The translations under genes and the position numbers were made by a program. From a candidate division KSB1 bacterium (GTDB taxonomy: Bacteria; Zhuqueibacterota; Zhuqueibacteria; Thermofontimicrobiales; Thermofontimicrobiaceae): a DNA stretch of 64,000 bases. This document shows, piece by piece, positions 8,545 to 17,604 of this stretch. The notes beneath the pieces are model-generated. The model was given only the letters and a program-made list of their open reading frames with translations, was not told where the DNA came from and ran no database searches. The DNA is taken from assembly GCA_034506395.1 (NCBI GenBank), contig JAPDPQ010000024.1, positions 1-64,000 on the forward strand. Direction: 5' to 3'. Within the stretch, counting starts at the first letter, position 1; each line of letters begins with the position of its first letter.

Positions 8545-9495
8545 ATGATGAACAAAAAACCAGAGCAGTCCAAAATATTAGTGGTCGACGATATTCCGTT
8601 GAATCGAAAATTACAAAAGACCTATTTAGAGTCAGTTGGTTATCAGGTGATCTTGGCGAACGATGGAATTGAGGCATTGCAGCGCATTGATGAAGAGCGG
8701 CCTGATTTGATTTTGCTGGACGTAATGATGCCCAAAATGAATGGCTTTCAAGTGTGCCGACGATTAAAGAGCCTCGAAAGCACCCGATTTATTCCGATCA
8801 TCATGGTGACCGCACTGAATGAGGTTGATGATAAAGTCAGAGGCATTGAGGCAGGAGCGGATGATTTCATCAGTAAACCGTTCAACAAATTGGAGCTATT
8901 GGCTCGGGTCAAATCTTTGCTTCGCATAAAATATTTGCATGATGAATTGGAGCTAAAAATCAAAGAACTGGAGATCGCTCAGAGTAAATTAATCCAATTG
9001 GCCATCACGGACGGTTTGACTGGATTATACAACTATAGATATTTTAAAGAACAATTGACGCAGGAAATCACCCGGGCGAAGCGTCATAATTCCCATGTAT
9101 CGATTTCGATGATCGATATTGATTATTTTAAAAACTATAACGATACGCATGGGCATCCGGCGGGCGATCAAGTATTGAAGACGATTGCAGATTTGCTTCG
9201 AAATAATATTCGCAAAATTGATATTGCAGCTCGATACGGGGGGGAAGAATTTGCCCTCATCTTGGTAGAGACCGATAAACAAGCAGCCGGCGTAGTGGCC
9301 AATAAGATCAAGAACCTCATCGAGCATCAGAAGTTCCACTATGAAGAAACTCAACCTAATGGCAAGCTTACCATCAGCATGGGGGTTGCGACGTTCCCAG
9401 AAGACGCGATGACCCCAGAAGAATTGGTCAAAATTGCGGACCAGCGGCTCTATCTGGCGAAAAAAGCTGGTCGCAATCGTGTGGTGTTAGGATAA
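8545..9495 (+). CDS. Response regulator diguanylate cyclase (REC-GGDEF, PleD-like)
   Basis: A 316-residue protein counted from the ATG at 8545; a GTG at 8536 would add three residues. The REC domain (residues about 8-125) has the phospho-acceptor Asp59 in LILLDVMMPKMNGF, plus the conserved Thr (MVTALN) and Lys (ISKPF). A coiled linker (130-155) leads to a GGDEF domain with an active GGEEF signature at 232-236 and an inhibitory I-site RKID at 223-226, exactly five residues before it. It should make cyclic di-GMP when phosphorylated and be product-inhibited. The histidine kinase gene starts 42 bases downstream, so the two are probably one operon. Confidence 0.94.
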   Translation: MMNKKPEQSKILVVDDIPLNRKLQKTYLESVGYQVILANDGIEALQRIDEERPDLILLDVMMPKMNGFQVCRRLKSLESTRFIPIIMVTALNEVDDKVRGIEAGADDFISKPFNKLELLARVKSLLRIKYLHDELELKIKELEIAQSKLIQLAITDGLTGLYNYRYFKEQLTQEITRAKRHNSHVSISMIDIDYFKNYNDTHGHPAGDQVLKTIADLLRNNIRKIDIAARYGGEEFALILVETDKQAAGVVANKIKNLIEHQKFHYEETQPNGKLTISMGVATFPEDAMTPEELVKIADQRLYLAKKAGRNRVVLG

Positions 9496-9537
9496 TCGGT
9501 CAGTTGCGCTTTAGTGATTGGTAGAGGAATTCTAATT

Positions 9538-11037
9538 ATGACAATGAAAATTTTAGAGAAGCATTCGTTCTCAAGAAAGATATTTTTTATTATTCTAGCT
9601 GTATCGGTGCTGCCATTGCTGATCTGTGGGATTTTCGTGGTGAAGATTAGCCTTTTGGTCAACCTGGTCGACCAAAAGACCTTATTGTTGTTCTTTTCCC
9701 TACTTTTTCTGTTGACGATCGTCCTAACTGCTTTGGGATCTATTACGATCAGTAAGCGGATTGACGAGCCAATAAAACAGTTTACTCGAAGCGCAACTGA
9801 AATTGCACGAGGTAATTTCAACCATAGGGTCCCAGTGGAGGGTGATGATGAATGGGGAAGATTGGCCAAGATCATCAATTTTATGACCACTGAGCTGCGT
9901 CGGCTCAATAATATGAACCTCAACCAGATCATCAATGAGAAAAATAAAACTAAAACTATCCTTAAAAACATTGCTGATGGGGTAATCGTGACTGGGCCGG
10001 ATAACAAAGTCCTGGTCGTTAATTCTGTTGCACAGTCGTGGTTGGGGTTAAGCGAAGAGGAGATTTTGGACCAGCCAGTTGAGAAAGTCATTTATGAGCA
10101 AAACTTGCTGGCGCTTGTCAACAAGATTCGAGCTGGAGAGAATAGCAATGATAGCAAGGTGGAGCTGACGATCAAGCCTTATAATAAAAAGAAACAGATT
10201 GTCGTTCAAGCGAAAGCAGCTCGCGTCATTGATGCAGATAATAATTTAATCGGCATTGTAACAATTTTTCGAGATATCACCAAAGAAAAAGAAATCGACC
10301 GCATGAAGACAGAACTAGTGTCCATGGTGGCGCATGAGTTACGCTCACCACTCACTAGCATTGCTGGTTTTAGTGAACTTTTGCTCGATGAAGGGCTTAC
10401 GCCTGAACAATCCAAAGAATACGCTGAGATTATCCTAAAAGAGTCCAACCGCCTTGGCGATCTAATCAATAAGTTTTTAGATATTTCACGAATCGAATCA
10501 GGTAAGAGTCAGATGCATAAGACTCCTGTCCAAATGGGACATGTGATTGAGAGTGTGTTGGAGATGAACATGTATCTGGCTGAACGGAAAGGGATGAAGG
10601 TCACGCTGAATATTCCTGAAGATCTTGATACCGTTTGGGTGGATCGTGAGATGATGGGTGAGGTCATTTTAAATCTGTTCAGCAATGCAGTGAAATACAG
10701 TCCTGAGGGGAGACCGATCATCATTGAGGTTCAAGACAAAGAAGACGAACAATTGGTAAGGGTGATCGATCGGGGATATGGAATCCCAGAGAAATCGCTC
10801 AATCGGATTTTCGATAAATTTTATCGCGTCACTGATGATGAGCATGTACAAGAGATCACTGGCTCAGGTTTAGGATTATCGTTGGTCAAAGAAATTATTG
10901 AGTTGCATGAGGGATCAATTTGGGTCGAGAGCAAACTTGGTGAGGGGTCGATCTTCACTTTCTCCATCCCTAAAAAAGGAAACGAAATGGTGACTCAAGA
11001 AGAGACAATGACGGCCGAGCAAAATGAGGCTGTTTAG
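9538..11037 (+). CDS. Membrane sensor histidine kinase (HAMP-PAS-HisKA-HATPase)
   Basis: A 499-residue kinase counted from the ATG at 9538, which has AGAGGA upstream; an in-frame start at 9514 is less likely. Two transmembrane segments lie at about residues 14-36 and 48-68 with almost no periplasmic loop, so it probably senses within the membrane or cytoplasm. HAMP (about 68-122) and PAS (about 140-250, NIADGVIVTGPDNKVLVVN) follow. The phospho-acceptor is His266 in SMVAHELRSPLTSIAGF. The N-box (LNLFSNAVKYSPEG), G1 (DRGYGIPE) and G2 (GSGLGLSLVKEI) are intact. It follows the REC-GGDEF gene and may phosphorylate it. Confidence 0.94.
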   Translation: MTMKILEKHSFSRKIFFIILAVSVLPLLICGIFVVKISLLVNLVDQKTLLLFFSLLFLLTIVLTALGSITISKRIDEPIKQFTRSATEIARGNFNHRVPVEGDDEWGRLAKIINFMTTELRRLNNMNLNQIINEKNKTKTILKNIADGVIVTGPDNKVLVVNSVAQSWLGLSEEEILDQPVEKVIYEQNLLALVNKIRAGENSNDSKVELTIKPYNKKKQIVVQAKAARVIDADNNLIGIVTIFRDITKEKEIDRMKTELVSMVAHELRSPLTSIAGFSELLLDEGLTPEQSKEYAEIILKESNRLGDLINKFLDISRIESGKSQMHKTPVQMGHVIESVLEMNMYLAERKGMKVTLNIPEDLDTVWVDREMMGEVILNLFSNAVKYSPEGRPIIIEVQDKEDEQLVRVIDRGYGIPEKSLNRIFDKFYRVTDDEHVQEITGSGLGLSLVKEIIELHEGSIWVESKLGEGSIFTFSIPKKGNEMVTQEETMTAEQNEAV

Positions 11038-11344
11038 CGGTCTGAAGAGATCTCGATTCTGTAAGCGAGGGTAGGGCAATAAGTGAATAAAGGAGCTGGC
11101 TGCTGGCGAGTTGATTGAAGTCGAACAAAGTTCGGTCTGGATTCGCAATGATTTCAGGATCTGGGGGTACACAATCCTTCACTGCTAATTCCAAATCCCT
11201 TGCCTCTTTTCCATTAACGAAGCATTTGAAATTAATAATCTAAAAATTTTGTAAATTGGTCGTAACTAAAAGGGGAAAGGTGCTGATATTTTTGCGCTTC
11301 AGTTATAGGACGATAGCTGTATCCATATGAAAGTGAGGAATGTT

Positions 11345-13378
11345 ATGCTGGTGCCGCAAAAATCGAATCAACTGTTTAATTTAAAGGATCGAAAAAGTTT
11401 GACCGATCTGGAAAATTTCATCAGCGACCATGTATATCGCAGCAGTCAAACAATTGCCCCGATGACATTCAGCTCAAGATCCCCCAGCAAGAAGACCATT
11501 TTACTGATCGATGACGATCCTGACATGATTGAGATCGGTCGAAAGATTATTGTCTCGGCAGGGTACAATTTTATTTCCGCCTCTAATGGTCAAGAGGGAT
11601 TAGATTTCATTCTAAAATATAAGCCCGATTTGATCCTTTTGGATTACATGATGCCAGTGATGAACGGAGTGGAGGTGTTTAACCGGTTGGTTACCAGTCA
11701 GCGGTACAAACACTTAGCCGACACACCAGTAATTATGATCACAGCGCAGACAGAATATGATATCGATCGTACGGCTTTATTTGAAATGGGATTGGCTGCG
11801 TTTTTAATCAAGCCGTTCGGACATCGAGAACTGATGAATGTGATCGATAACGTATTCATTCTGCACCAGGTGCGGCAGAAGAACAAAGAGTTAGAACAGA
11901 AAATTCGACGCACTGAATACAAATATCAAGACCTCATTGAGAACGCCAATGATTTAATTTATACGCTCAATTTGAAAGGAGATTTTATCTTCATCAATCG
12001 CCGCTTAAGCACCTTAGCCGGTTTCGCGCGCGAAGATTGGATCGGACGCAGCTTTTTTGATCTGGTTGCTCCAGAAGATCGAGTTGAGGCACGGAACAAT
12101 TTTAATATGACCATCCAGGGCAAGGCGCGCATTTTTGAGATTCGAATGATCTGCCAGACTGGTGCTCCGCTTTATCTCTCTATGAACATCAATCCCATTT
12201 TTGAAAAAGGGGAAGTGGTGGGTGTAGTTGGGATTGCTCGAGATATTACCCAACGTAAGAAGCTGGAACAGGAGATCACCGAATTAAAAAATTTTAATGA
12301 AAGCATTATTCAAAGCATGGGCGCTGGTTTGATTACCCTGGATCTTGAGCGCCGAATTACTTCTTTTAATAATGGAGCAGAGGAAGTTTTGGGGTATAAA
12401 AGTGACGAAGTTATTGGCAAATATATCGACGAAATTTTGCCCATTGAAGAAAGCCGCAAGTTATTGCCCGATGTTATCTCCCATGAGCACTCTTTATTGA
12501 ATCGCGAGATGGAATTAACGCGCAAAGACGGCAAGAAGGTATTTGTTGGATACACCGTTACACCGAGGATCGACAATCATAATTTAAAGGTTGGCACCAT
12601 CATCTCCTTTCGAGATATCTCTCAGATTAAGCAGATGCAGATTGAAGTTGTACGGATGGATCGGCTGGCGTCCTTAGGGGTTTTGGCTTCAGGGATCGCC
12701 CATGAGGTTCGAAATCCGTTAGCGGGGATAAAGACGATGGCGCAAATCCTTGAAGAAGAGTTAGACAAAACCGATTCTCGTCAAGAGTATCTGGCACGGA
12801 TCATTAAGCAAGTGAATCGGCTGGATAATCTGCTCCGCGCCCTATTTTCTTACGCGAAGCCACGAGAACCCCAGCGAAAAACCTATCAGCTCAACGAGAT
12901 CATCAAAGAAGCTGAAATTCTCTTGCAAGATCGGTTTAAAAATGCTAATCTCACGTACCAAAAGAAATTCGATCCGAACTTAGTGCCAGTGTTTGTAGAT
13001 TTTAATCAAATCCAGCAGGTGTTTATTAATTTGTACATGAATGCAATTGACGCAATGCCTCAAGGAGGCTTATTAGAAGTGACCGCCCGAACAGTCGAAA
13101 CGGTCATTTATGCTCGTGATCGGAGGAAACGAAGCTTTATCCAAGCGAATAAGCCTGGTCGGTACGTTGAGGTGGCTGTCCGCGATACCGGAATTGGCAT
13201 TAAGCCAGATCAGTTGAATATAATCTTTGATCCATTTTTTACGACCAAACCCCAGGGAACCGGATTGGGGTTGTCGATCGTTTATCGAATCATTGAAGAG
13301 CATGGTGGAGATATCCGAGTCGATAGTAAGGTTGGGGAAGGCACGACTTTCACGTTATTATTGCCGACGGAGGAGTGA
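11345..13378 (+). CDS. Soluble hybrid histidine kinase (REC-PAS-PAS-HisKA-HATPase)
   Basis: A 677-residue protein from the ATG at 11345, which has GTGAGGA upstream; the ATG at 11327 has no RBS. There is no transmembrane segment. The order is an N-terminal tail, REC (acceptor Asp100 in LILLDYMMPVMNG), PAS (DLIYTLNLKGDFIFINRRL), second PAS (GAGLITLDLERRITSFNN), HisKA with His453 in SGIAHEVRNPLAGIKT, and HATPase with VFINLYMNAIDAM, VRDTGIGIKPDQL and GTGLGLSIVYRIIEEHGG. An N-terminal receiver on an NtrB-like kinase suggests it takes input from another kinase, possibly the one upstream. Its stop is 6 bases before the NtrC-type gene, so the two are an operon and a likely cognate pair. Confidence 0.93.
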   Translation: MLVPQKSNQLFNLKDRKSLTDLENFISDHVYRSSQTIAPMTFSSRSPSKKTILLIDDDPDMIEIGRKIIVSAGYNFISASNGQEGLDFILKYKPDLILLDYMMPVMNGVEVFNRLVTSQRYKHLADTPVIMITAQTEYDIDRTALFEMGLAAFLIKPFGHRELMNVIDNVFILHQVRQKNKELEQKIRRTEYKYQDLIENANDLIYTLNLKGDFIFINRRLSTLAGFAREDWIGRSFFDLVAPEDRVEARNNFNMTIQGKARIFEIRMICQTGAPLYLSMNINPIFEKGEVVGVVGIARDITQRKKLEQEITELKNFNESIIQSMGAGLITLDLERRITSFNNGAEEVLGYKSDEVIGKYIDEILPIEESRKLLPDVISHEHSLLNREMELTRKDGKKVFVGYTVTPRIDNHNLKVGTIISFRDISQIKQMQIEVVRMDRLASLGVLASGIAHEVRNPLAGIKTMAQILEEELDKTDSRQEYLARIIKQVNRLDNLLRALFSYAKPREPQRKTYQLNEIIKEAEILLQDRFKNANLTYQKKFDPNLVPVFVDFNQIQQVFINLYMNAIDAMPQGGLLEVTARTVETVIYARDRRKRSFIQANKPGRYVEVAVRDTGIGIKPDQLNIIFDPFFTTKPQGTGLGLSIVYRIIEEHGGDIRVDSKVGEGTTFTLLLPTEE

Positions 13379-13384
13379 TAGTCA

Positions 13385-14752
13385 ATGAATGAACGAATAC
13401 TGATTGTTGACGATGAAGAAGTTTTAACCTTAGGCTATTCCAAATACCTCTCCAAGTTGGGGTATCAGGTTAAGACCGCATCTTCAGGGGAGGAGGCCAT
13501 CGAAATTTTGAAAAAAGAGATTTTCGATTTGATGTTATTAGACATCAGACTGCCAGCCATGGACGGAATGCAAGTCCTGGCCAAAGCCCATGAGATTGAT
13601 CCAGACCTACTTGTCATCATCATTACCGCGTATGGGTCAGTGCCCTCTGCGGTTGATGCCATGAAGGGTGGCGCTTACGACTACATAACGAAAGGATTTG
13701 ATCACGACCAACTTGGAATGGTTGTGAAAAAAGCATTAGATGTGCATCGTCTGAAACGCGAAGTCTCCCAATTGAAACTGAATGAGCAACGTCAATATCC
13801 TGACATAGCTATTTTTGGTAATAGCCCCAAGATCAGAAGTGTCAAGGAGCTTATCAAAGTTGTTGCAAAAACTCCGAAAACTTCGGTTCTGATTCAAGGC
13901 GAAAGCGGAACCGGCAAAGAATTGGTCTCCAAAGCAATTCATAAACTGAGTTCCCGCGCTGATAAGCCACTGATCGCCATCAATTGCAGCGCAATCCCTG
14001 AAAATCTTATGGAAAGCGAGTTGTTTGGTTATGAGAAAGGCGCTTTTACTGATGCAAAGGCAATGAAAAAAGGCGTCTTCGAACTCGCTCATGGCGGGAC
14101 ATTGTTCCTTGATGAAATATCCAGCATGAAATTGTCCCTTCAACCTAAATTGCTCCGCGTACTGGAAACACAAAGCTTTCGTCGAATTGGCGGAACCAGT
14201 GACATTAAGATCGATGTGCGCATTATTGCTGCCACTAATCAGGATTTGAAAGAATGCGTTAAAAATGGCACGTTCCGTGAAGATTTGTACTATCGTCTGA
14301 AGGTCATGGTAATCAATTTGCCGCCATTGCGAGAGCGAGTAGAGGATATTATTCCAATGGCCAAGTTGTTTATCGAACAAAATAACAACGAATTTTCGAA
14401 AAACATCATGGGATTAACAGAAGAAGCTGAGCAACTGCTGCTAAACTATGATTGGCCTGGAAATGTTCGTGAATTGAAGAATGTGATTGAGCGGGCCGTA
14501 ATATTATGTCAGAAAAATTTTATTGATGTTGAACATCTTCCCATAGAACTGCGAACCGCACCACAAAAAGAGCCTAAAGCAGCGCCGCTGCCATCGGTTC
14601 CAGATGGAGCGGTCTCATTACAGGATATGGAGCGGAAACATATCATCGAGACACTCCAAAGATTCGATGGCAATAAATCCAAAGCCGCCCGAGTACTAAA
14701 TATCTCGCGTTCCACGTTGCGAGAAAAGCTGAAGCAATATGGCATCGCCTGA
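13385..14752 (+). CDS. NtrC-family sigma-54 activator (REC-AAA+-HTH) with GAFTDA loop
   Basis: A 455-residue protein. The REC domain has Asp53 in LMLLDIRLPAMDG. The AAA+ domain has Walker A GESGTGKE (172-179), Walker B GGTLFLDEI and the sensor/finger region KLLRVLETQSFRRIGG. The C-terminal Fis-type HTH is ARVLNISRSTLREKLKQYGI. The sigma-54 contact loop reads GAFTDA at 219-224 instead of the canonical GAFTGA. It should bind upstream sites and drive sigma-54 open-complex formation when phosphorylated by the adjacent kinase. A matching sigma-54 promoter lies 650 bases downstream (15404-15418). GGAGGAG lies 13 bases before the ATG. Confidence 0.94.
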   Translation: MNERILIVDDEEVLTLGYSKYLSKLGYQVKTASSGEEAIEILKKEIFDLMLLDIRLPAMDGMQVLAKAHEIDPDLLVIIITAYGSVPSAVDAMKGGAYDYITKGFDHDQLGMVVKKALDVHRLKREVSQLKLNEQRQYPDIAIFGNSPKIRSVKELIKVVAKTPKTSVLIQGESGTGKELVSKAIHKLSSRADKPLIAINCSAIPENLMESELFGYEKGAFTDAKAMKKGVFELAHGGTLFLDEISSMKLSLQPKLLRVLETQSFRRIGGTSDIKIDVRIIAATNQDLKECVKNGTFREDLYYRLKVMVINLPPLRERVEDIIPMAKLFIEQNNNEFSKNIMGLTEEAEQLLLNYDWPGNVRELKNVIERAVILCQKNFIDVEHLPIELRTAPQKEPKAAPLPSVPDGAVSLQDMERKHIIETLQRFDGNKSKAARVLNISRSTLREKLKQYGIA

Positions 14753-14814
14753 ACCCTTTGCTCGATTTAGAGAAAGCAACACCATATTTTGGGCCTCTGA
14801 GACGATAATTTTGG

Positions 14815-14880
14815 GGACGCCAATAGCTTTTGCATGCTATTTTGGTGTTGATTTGAATATTATTTGGCGTCCTTTTTGTT
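14815..14880 (+). terminator. Terminator-like stem-loop after the NtrC-type gene
   Basis: Left arm GGACGCCAATA (14815-14825) pairs with TATTTGGCGTCC (14861-14872) with one bulged base. The loop contains a nested AATAGC/GCTATT hairpin. A T-rich tract CTTTTTGTTTTTTT follows. It lies 60 bases after the stop of the activator gene. Confidence 0.6.
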
Positions 14881-15403
14881 TTTTTATCCATAATGACCAT
14901 CACGTGGGAGAGCACGATTTGAAATGCTATACCTATCGCTTATTTCTAGATCAAATATTATGCACTCCGTTCTCTGATGATGTACTCATCAGCCAATTTT
15001 GAACGAGTAGGTTGTTTGTCCTTCATCAAATTTCTCTTCCGAATTTGATCTTCATTTAAATTTATTTTTGCCGTCTCCCAAGAATTTATAAAAAGTATCC
15101 AAATTTTCGATTGTTTCATCTGAAAAATGTTGCTTATCTTTTCAAACCAATTCATCCAGTCGCACGCAGATCGATCCATCGACCACCAGCTGGCTGAATT
15201 GAATTTAATCAAATTTGGTAAGAAATCGATCACAAAAATAGGATCTCTATCGCGTTGTTAAATTTTTTCCATCAGATCCCATTCGAATAAGTCCGAATTA
15301 GCCTCAGAAACAAAATTGATAATTCTATGGAAATAAGAAAAATATTGGATCATTTGTTTATGGAAATTGCGTTGCATCAAACTCGTCCATAGAGGGAACG
15401 TCG

Positions 15404-15418
15404 TGGCATAACATTTGC
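15404..15418 (+). promoter_or_regulatory. Sigma-54 (-24/-12) promoter
   Basis: TGGCATAACATTTGC matches the sigma-54 consensus TGGCAC-N5-TTGC at every position except C to T at position 6, with the invariant GG and GC at the correct spacing. Transcription would start near 15430, about 44 bases before the ATG of the REC-PATAN gene at 15474. The gene for a sigma-54 activator lies just upstream, which makes the assignment coherent. Confidence 0.7.
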
Positions 15419-15473
15419 GCAAGGTAATCTGTTAATTTGAATTTGAACATTCAATTGAAAAAAGGGCAAAATT

Positions 15474-16160
15474 ATGGCTTATGTCCCCAAAAAGATATTG
15501 ATTGCTGATGATGAAGAAGATTTAACGTGGAGTATCTCGAAAAGCCTTAGAAAAGAAAATCAAGAGTACGAGATTATCTGCGTGAATTCAGGGGATGCTG
15601 CGATCAAGATGTTGGAACGGCAATCTTTTGATTTGCTGATCTCAGATATCCGAATGCCAGGAAAGGATGGCTTGGGATTATTAAGCTTTGTTCAACAGCA
15701 TTACCCAAATATGAAAGTGATTGTTATGAGTGCTTGGCGACATTCGGATGTGCAAGATATCGTTAAGAATGATTCGACGATTTGTTATATCGAAAAACCA
15801 TTTGAAATCCATGACCTCAAGGAAACTATCGCGCGAGCTTTAAATGGCAATTTAGAGAGTCATCAGACTCGATTGATTAATTTATCTCTCAAGGACATTG
15901 TTCAACACAATAGCCAGAAAAAATTTGATGGATCATTAAACGGTTCTAATGGACAAGATCATGGCACAAAGTATGTTAATGGAGGGGAAGTCATTCAGGT
16001 AACTGTTGATGAGGAAGAAAGCGAACATACTTTCCGAGATATATTAAATTGGAACCGCTTCGATTATGATATTGGCTTGATAGATCCTCCAAGTCGAAGG
16101 TCAATTCATGAAAAGTGGAGGGGACTTGGTGAAAAAAAAGATCCTAACATAGGTGTATAG
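15474..16160 (+). CDS. Response regulator with PATAN/DUF4388-like C-terminal region
   Basis: A 228-residue protein. REC occupies residues about 6-120, with acceptor Asp58 in LLISDIRMPGKDGL; the switch position reads VMSAW and the Lys is in IEKPFE. Residues about 135-200 (LSLKDIVQHN, then KYVNGGEVIQVTVDEEES and HTFRDILNWNRFDYDI) follow the pattern of PATAN/DUF4388 domains: a leading helix, a strand with NGxxxxA, and a conserved ILxWxxgxF ending. These domains are frequent C-terminal partners of REC in deltaproteobacteria and FCB bacteria and are thought to mediate protein contacts. No DNA-binding domain is visible. It is probably sigma-54 dependent. Confidence 0.82.
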   Translation: MAYVPKKILIADDEEDLTWSISKSLRKENQEYEIICVNSGDAAIKMLERQSFDLLISDIRMPGKDGLGLLSFVQQHYPNMKVIVMSAWRHSDVQDIVKNDSTICYIEKPFEIHDLKETIARALNGNLESHQTRLINLSLKDIVQHNSQKKFDGSLNGSNGQDHGTKYVNGGEVIQVTVDEEESEHTFRDILNWNRFDYDIGLIDPPSRRSIHEKWRGLGEKKDPNIGV

Positions 16161-16794
16161 TGAATTTTATTTTTTATGGGCAGATTAGCAATAATCCGCA
16201 AATTGAATCCTTAGATAATTTAGAAATTTCGATGCGAGCTAAAAAATTTTGTTAATTGTTTCATTGCGAAACAATTGCATCAGTGTTGAGCAAAAAAATG
16301 GCTTTGTTGATTGCGAATATCCAAAGGCCCTTTGAAACGATCTTCTCTAATGCAGGGCTTATCGCTAAAAAGGTGACATGATCTTTGACAGAGTTGAATT
16401 GCGATCTTTATATTTGAGCAGCCTCAAGGTTCTCCCCTTTTATCATGTAATAAAAATCTTGCTTATGCCACTTAATCAATGATTTACAAAAGCATCAATG
16501 GTCGGAGAAATTGGAGTTTGAGTCGCCAAGATCTCCTTTCATATTTCTATCAAGATTCCGTTTAGGCATTTCAGTAGAGCATACTTTTAAAAGAATTTGA
16601 GAACAAAATTTAAAAATAAAAGTTAAAAAGCGATTTGGCGCTAAATTTGTAGCTGAGAAGTTGCAAAAGGGATAGCTGAATGAATCATCACAATTTGATT
16701 AGATTGTGATGAATACCACACCAGGATAATTGATCCGGTTTATATTTGGGGCAGGGTTGGGAAAAAATCGATGAATGACATGGAGGTTATGAAT
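16161..16794. other. Intergenic region with a dyad ahead of the transglycosylase gene
   Basis: About 630 AT-rich bases between the REC-PATAN gene and the transglycosylase gene. No ORF or RNA gene is convincing. It contains the 10-bp inverted repeat at 16685-16712 (separate entry) and a weak sigma-54-like sequence at 16636-16650 (see the rejected list). Confidence 0.4.
16685..16712. promoter_or_regulatory. 10-bp inverted repeat (operator or hairpin) upstream of the transglycosylase gene
   Basis: TCATCACAAT (16685-16694) and ATTGTGATGA (16703-16712) form a perfect dyad with an 8-base spacer, about 85 bases before the start codon at 16795. There is no T tract after it, so an operator or leader hairpin is more likely than a terminator. 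Confidence 0.45.
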
Positions 16795-17511
16795 ATGAAG
16801 ACTAAATATAAAACCACGCAACCGATTAAATCAATCATATTGGTTTCAACAATTTTGATTGTTTTTATCACAACAGCAAGCTTTTCCTACAAATATTTTA
16901 CGGTTGAGGAGGCCAAAGAGAAAATCAATCATATCGAGAAATCGATGACCGACCTCCGATCTACAATGAATTTGGACAGCAAGCGCCAATATGAAGTGCA
17001 GCGGATCATCAAAATTATCGAGCAATACAATGATCAGATGAGTGCTGAACAGAAATATGCCATCGCTGATGAGATTTATAAGATGAGTTTGAAATATTCC
17101 AATTTGAATGTTGATTTGATTTGCGCCACAATTACCCATGAGAGTGCACTGACTTGGCGGCATGATGTCGTGTCACCGAAAGGTGCAATGGGGTTAATGC
17201 AAATTATGCCTCAAACAGGGCAACAATTAGCCAAGGAGGAAGGTATCCCCTGGACATCAGCAGAGAAGGTCTTGTTCGATCCTATTATCAATATCCGATT
17301 GGGATGCCGCTATCTGTCGAATCTAGTACATCAGTACGAGATCGACGGGGGATTGGCGGCTTATAATGGCGGCGAGAAGAGAGCAGCGCTTTGGATTAAA
17401 AATCGAAATCATAAGACCGATTGGTCGATTCTTTGGGAAGAGACCCGAACTTATGTTCCAGCGATATTGAAACTCTACGAAAAATTCCAACAGCAAACCG
17501 GGATCTTATGA
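16795..17511 (+). CDS. Membrane-anchored lytic transglycosylase (SLT, goose-lysozyme-like fold)
   Basis: A 238-residue protein from the ATG at 16795, chosen because GGAGG lies 8 bases upstream; the ATG at 16771 has no RBS. An N-terminal transmembrane anchor (about residues 12-32) precedes a short coiled region (35-75) and an SLT domain with catalytic Glu116 in ATITHESALTWR, then GAMGLMQIMPQTGQQLA and AAYNGGE. It should cleave peptidoglycan glycan strands from the outer face of the inner membrane with anhydro-muropeptide formation. It lies between the REC-PATAN and Hpt-like/FtsZ genes on the same strand, linking the block to envelope remodelling. Confidence 0.92.
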   Translation: MKTKYKTTQPIKSIILVSTILIVFITTASFSYKYFTVEEAKEKINHIEKSMTDLRSTMNLDSKRQYEVQRIIKIIEQYNDQMSAEQKYAIADEIYKMSLKYSNLNVDLICATITHESALTWRHDVVSPKGAMGLMQIMPQTGQQLAKEEGIPWTSAEKVLFDPIINIRLGCRYLSNLVHQYEIDGGLAAYNGGEKRAALWIKNRNHKTDWSILWEETRTYVPAILKLYEKFQQQTGIL

Positions 17512-17604
17512 TAATAAAAGTTGCAAGACAATTAAGGTTGGTTATGATAGACGATTACTGATTTGATTTCAGTAATCGTCCTATCTCATTTGCAAAGGGC
17601 TGAC

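Larger units (their letters stand above)
14753..15473. other. Intergenic region with terminator and sigma-54 promoter
   Basis: A 721-base gap between the NtrC-type gene and the REC-PATAN gene. It holds a terminator-like hairpin at 14815-14880 and a sigma-54 promoter at 15404-15418 (separate entries). No protein in it is convincing. A weak ATTCG/CGAAT dyad at 15281-15298 lies about 110 bases upstream of the promoter, at a distance suitable for an activator site, but it is too short to call. Confidence 0.45.

Noticed and set aside
16636-16650. TGGCGCTAAATTTGT as a second sigma-54 promoter
   Set aside because: The -12 element reads GT rather than the invariant GC and the -24 has a mismatch, so it is only a weak candidate.
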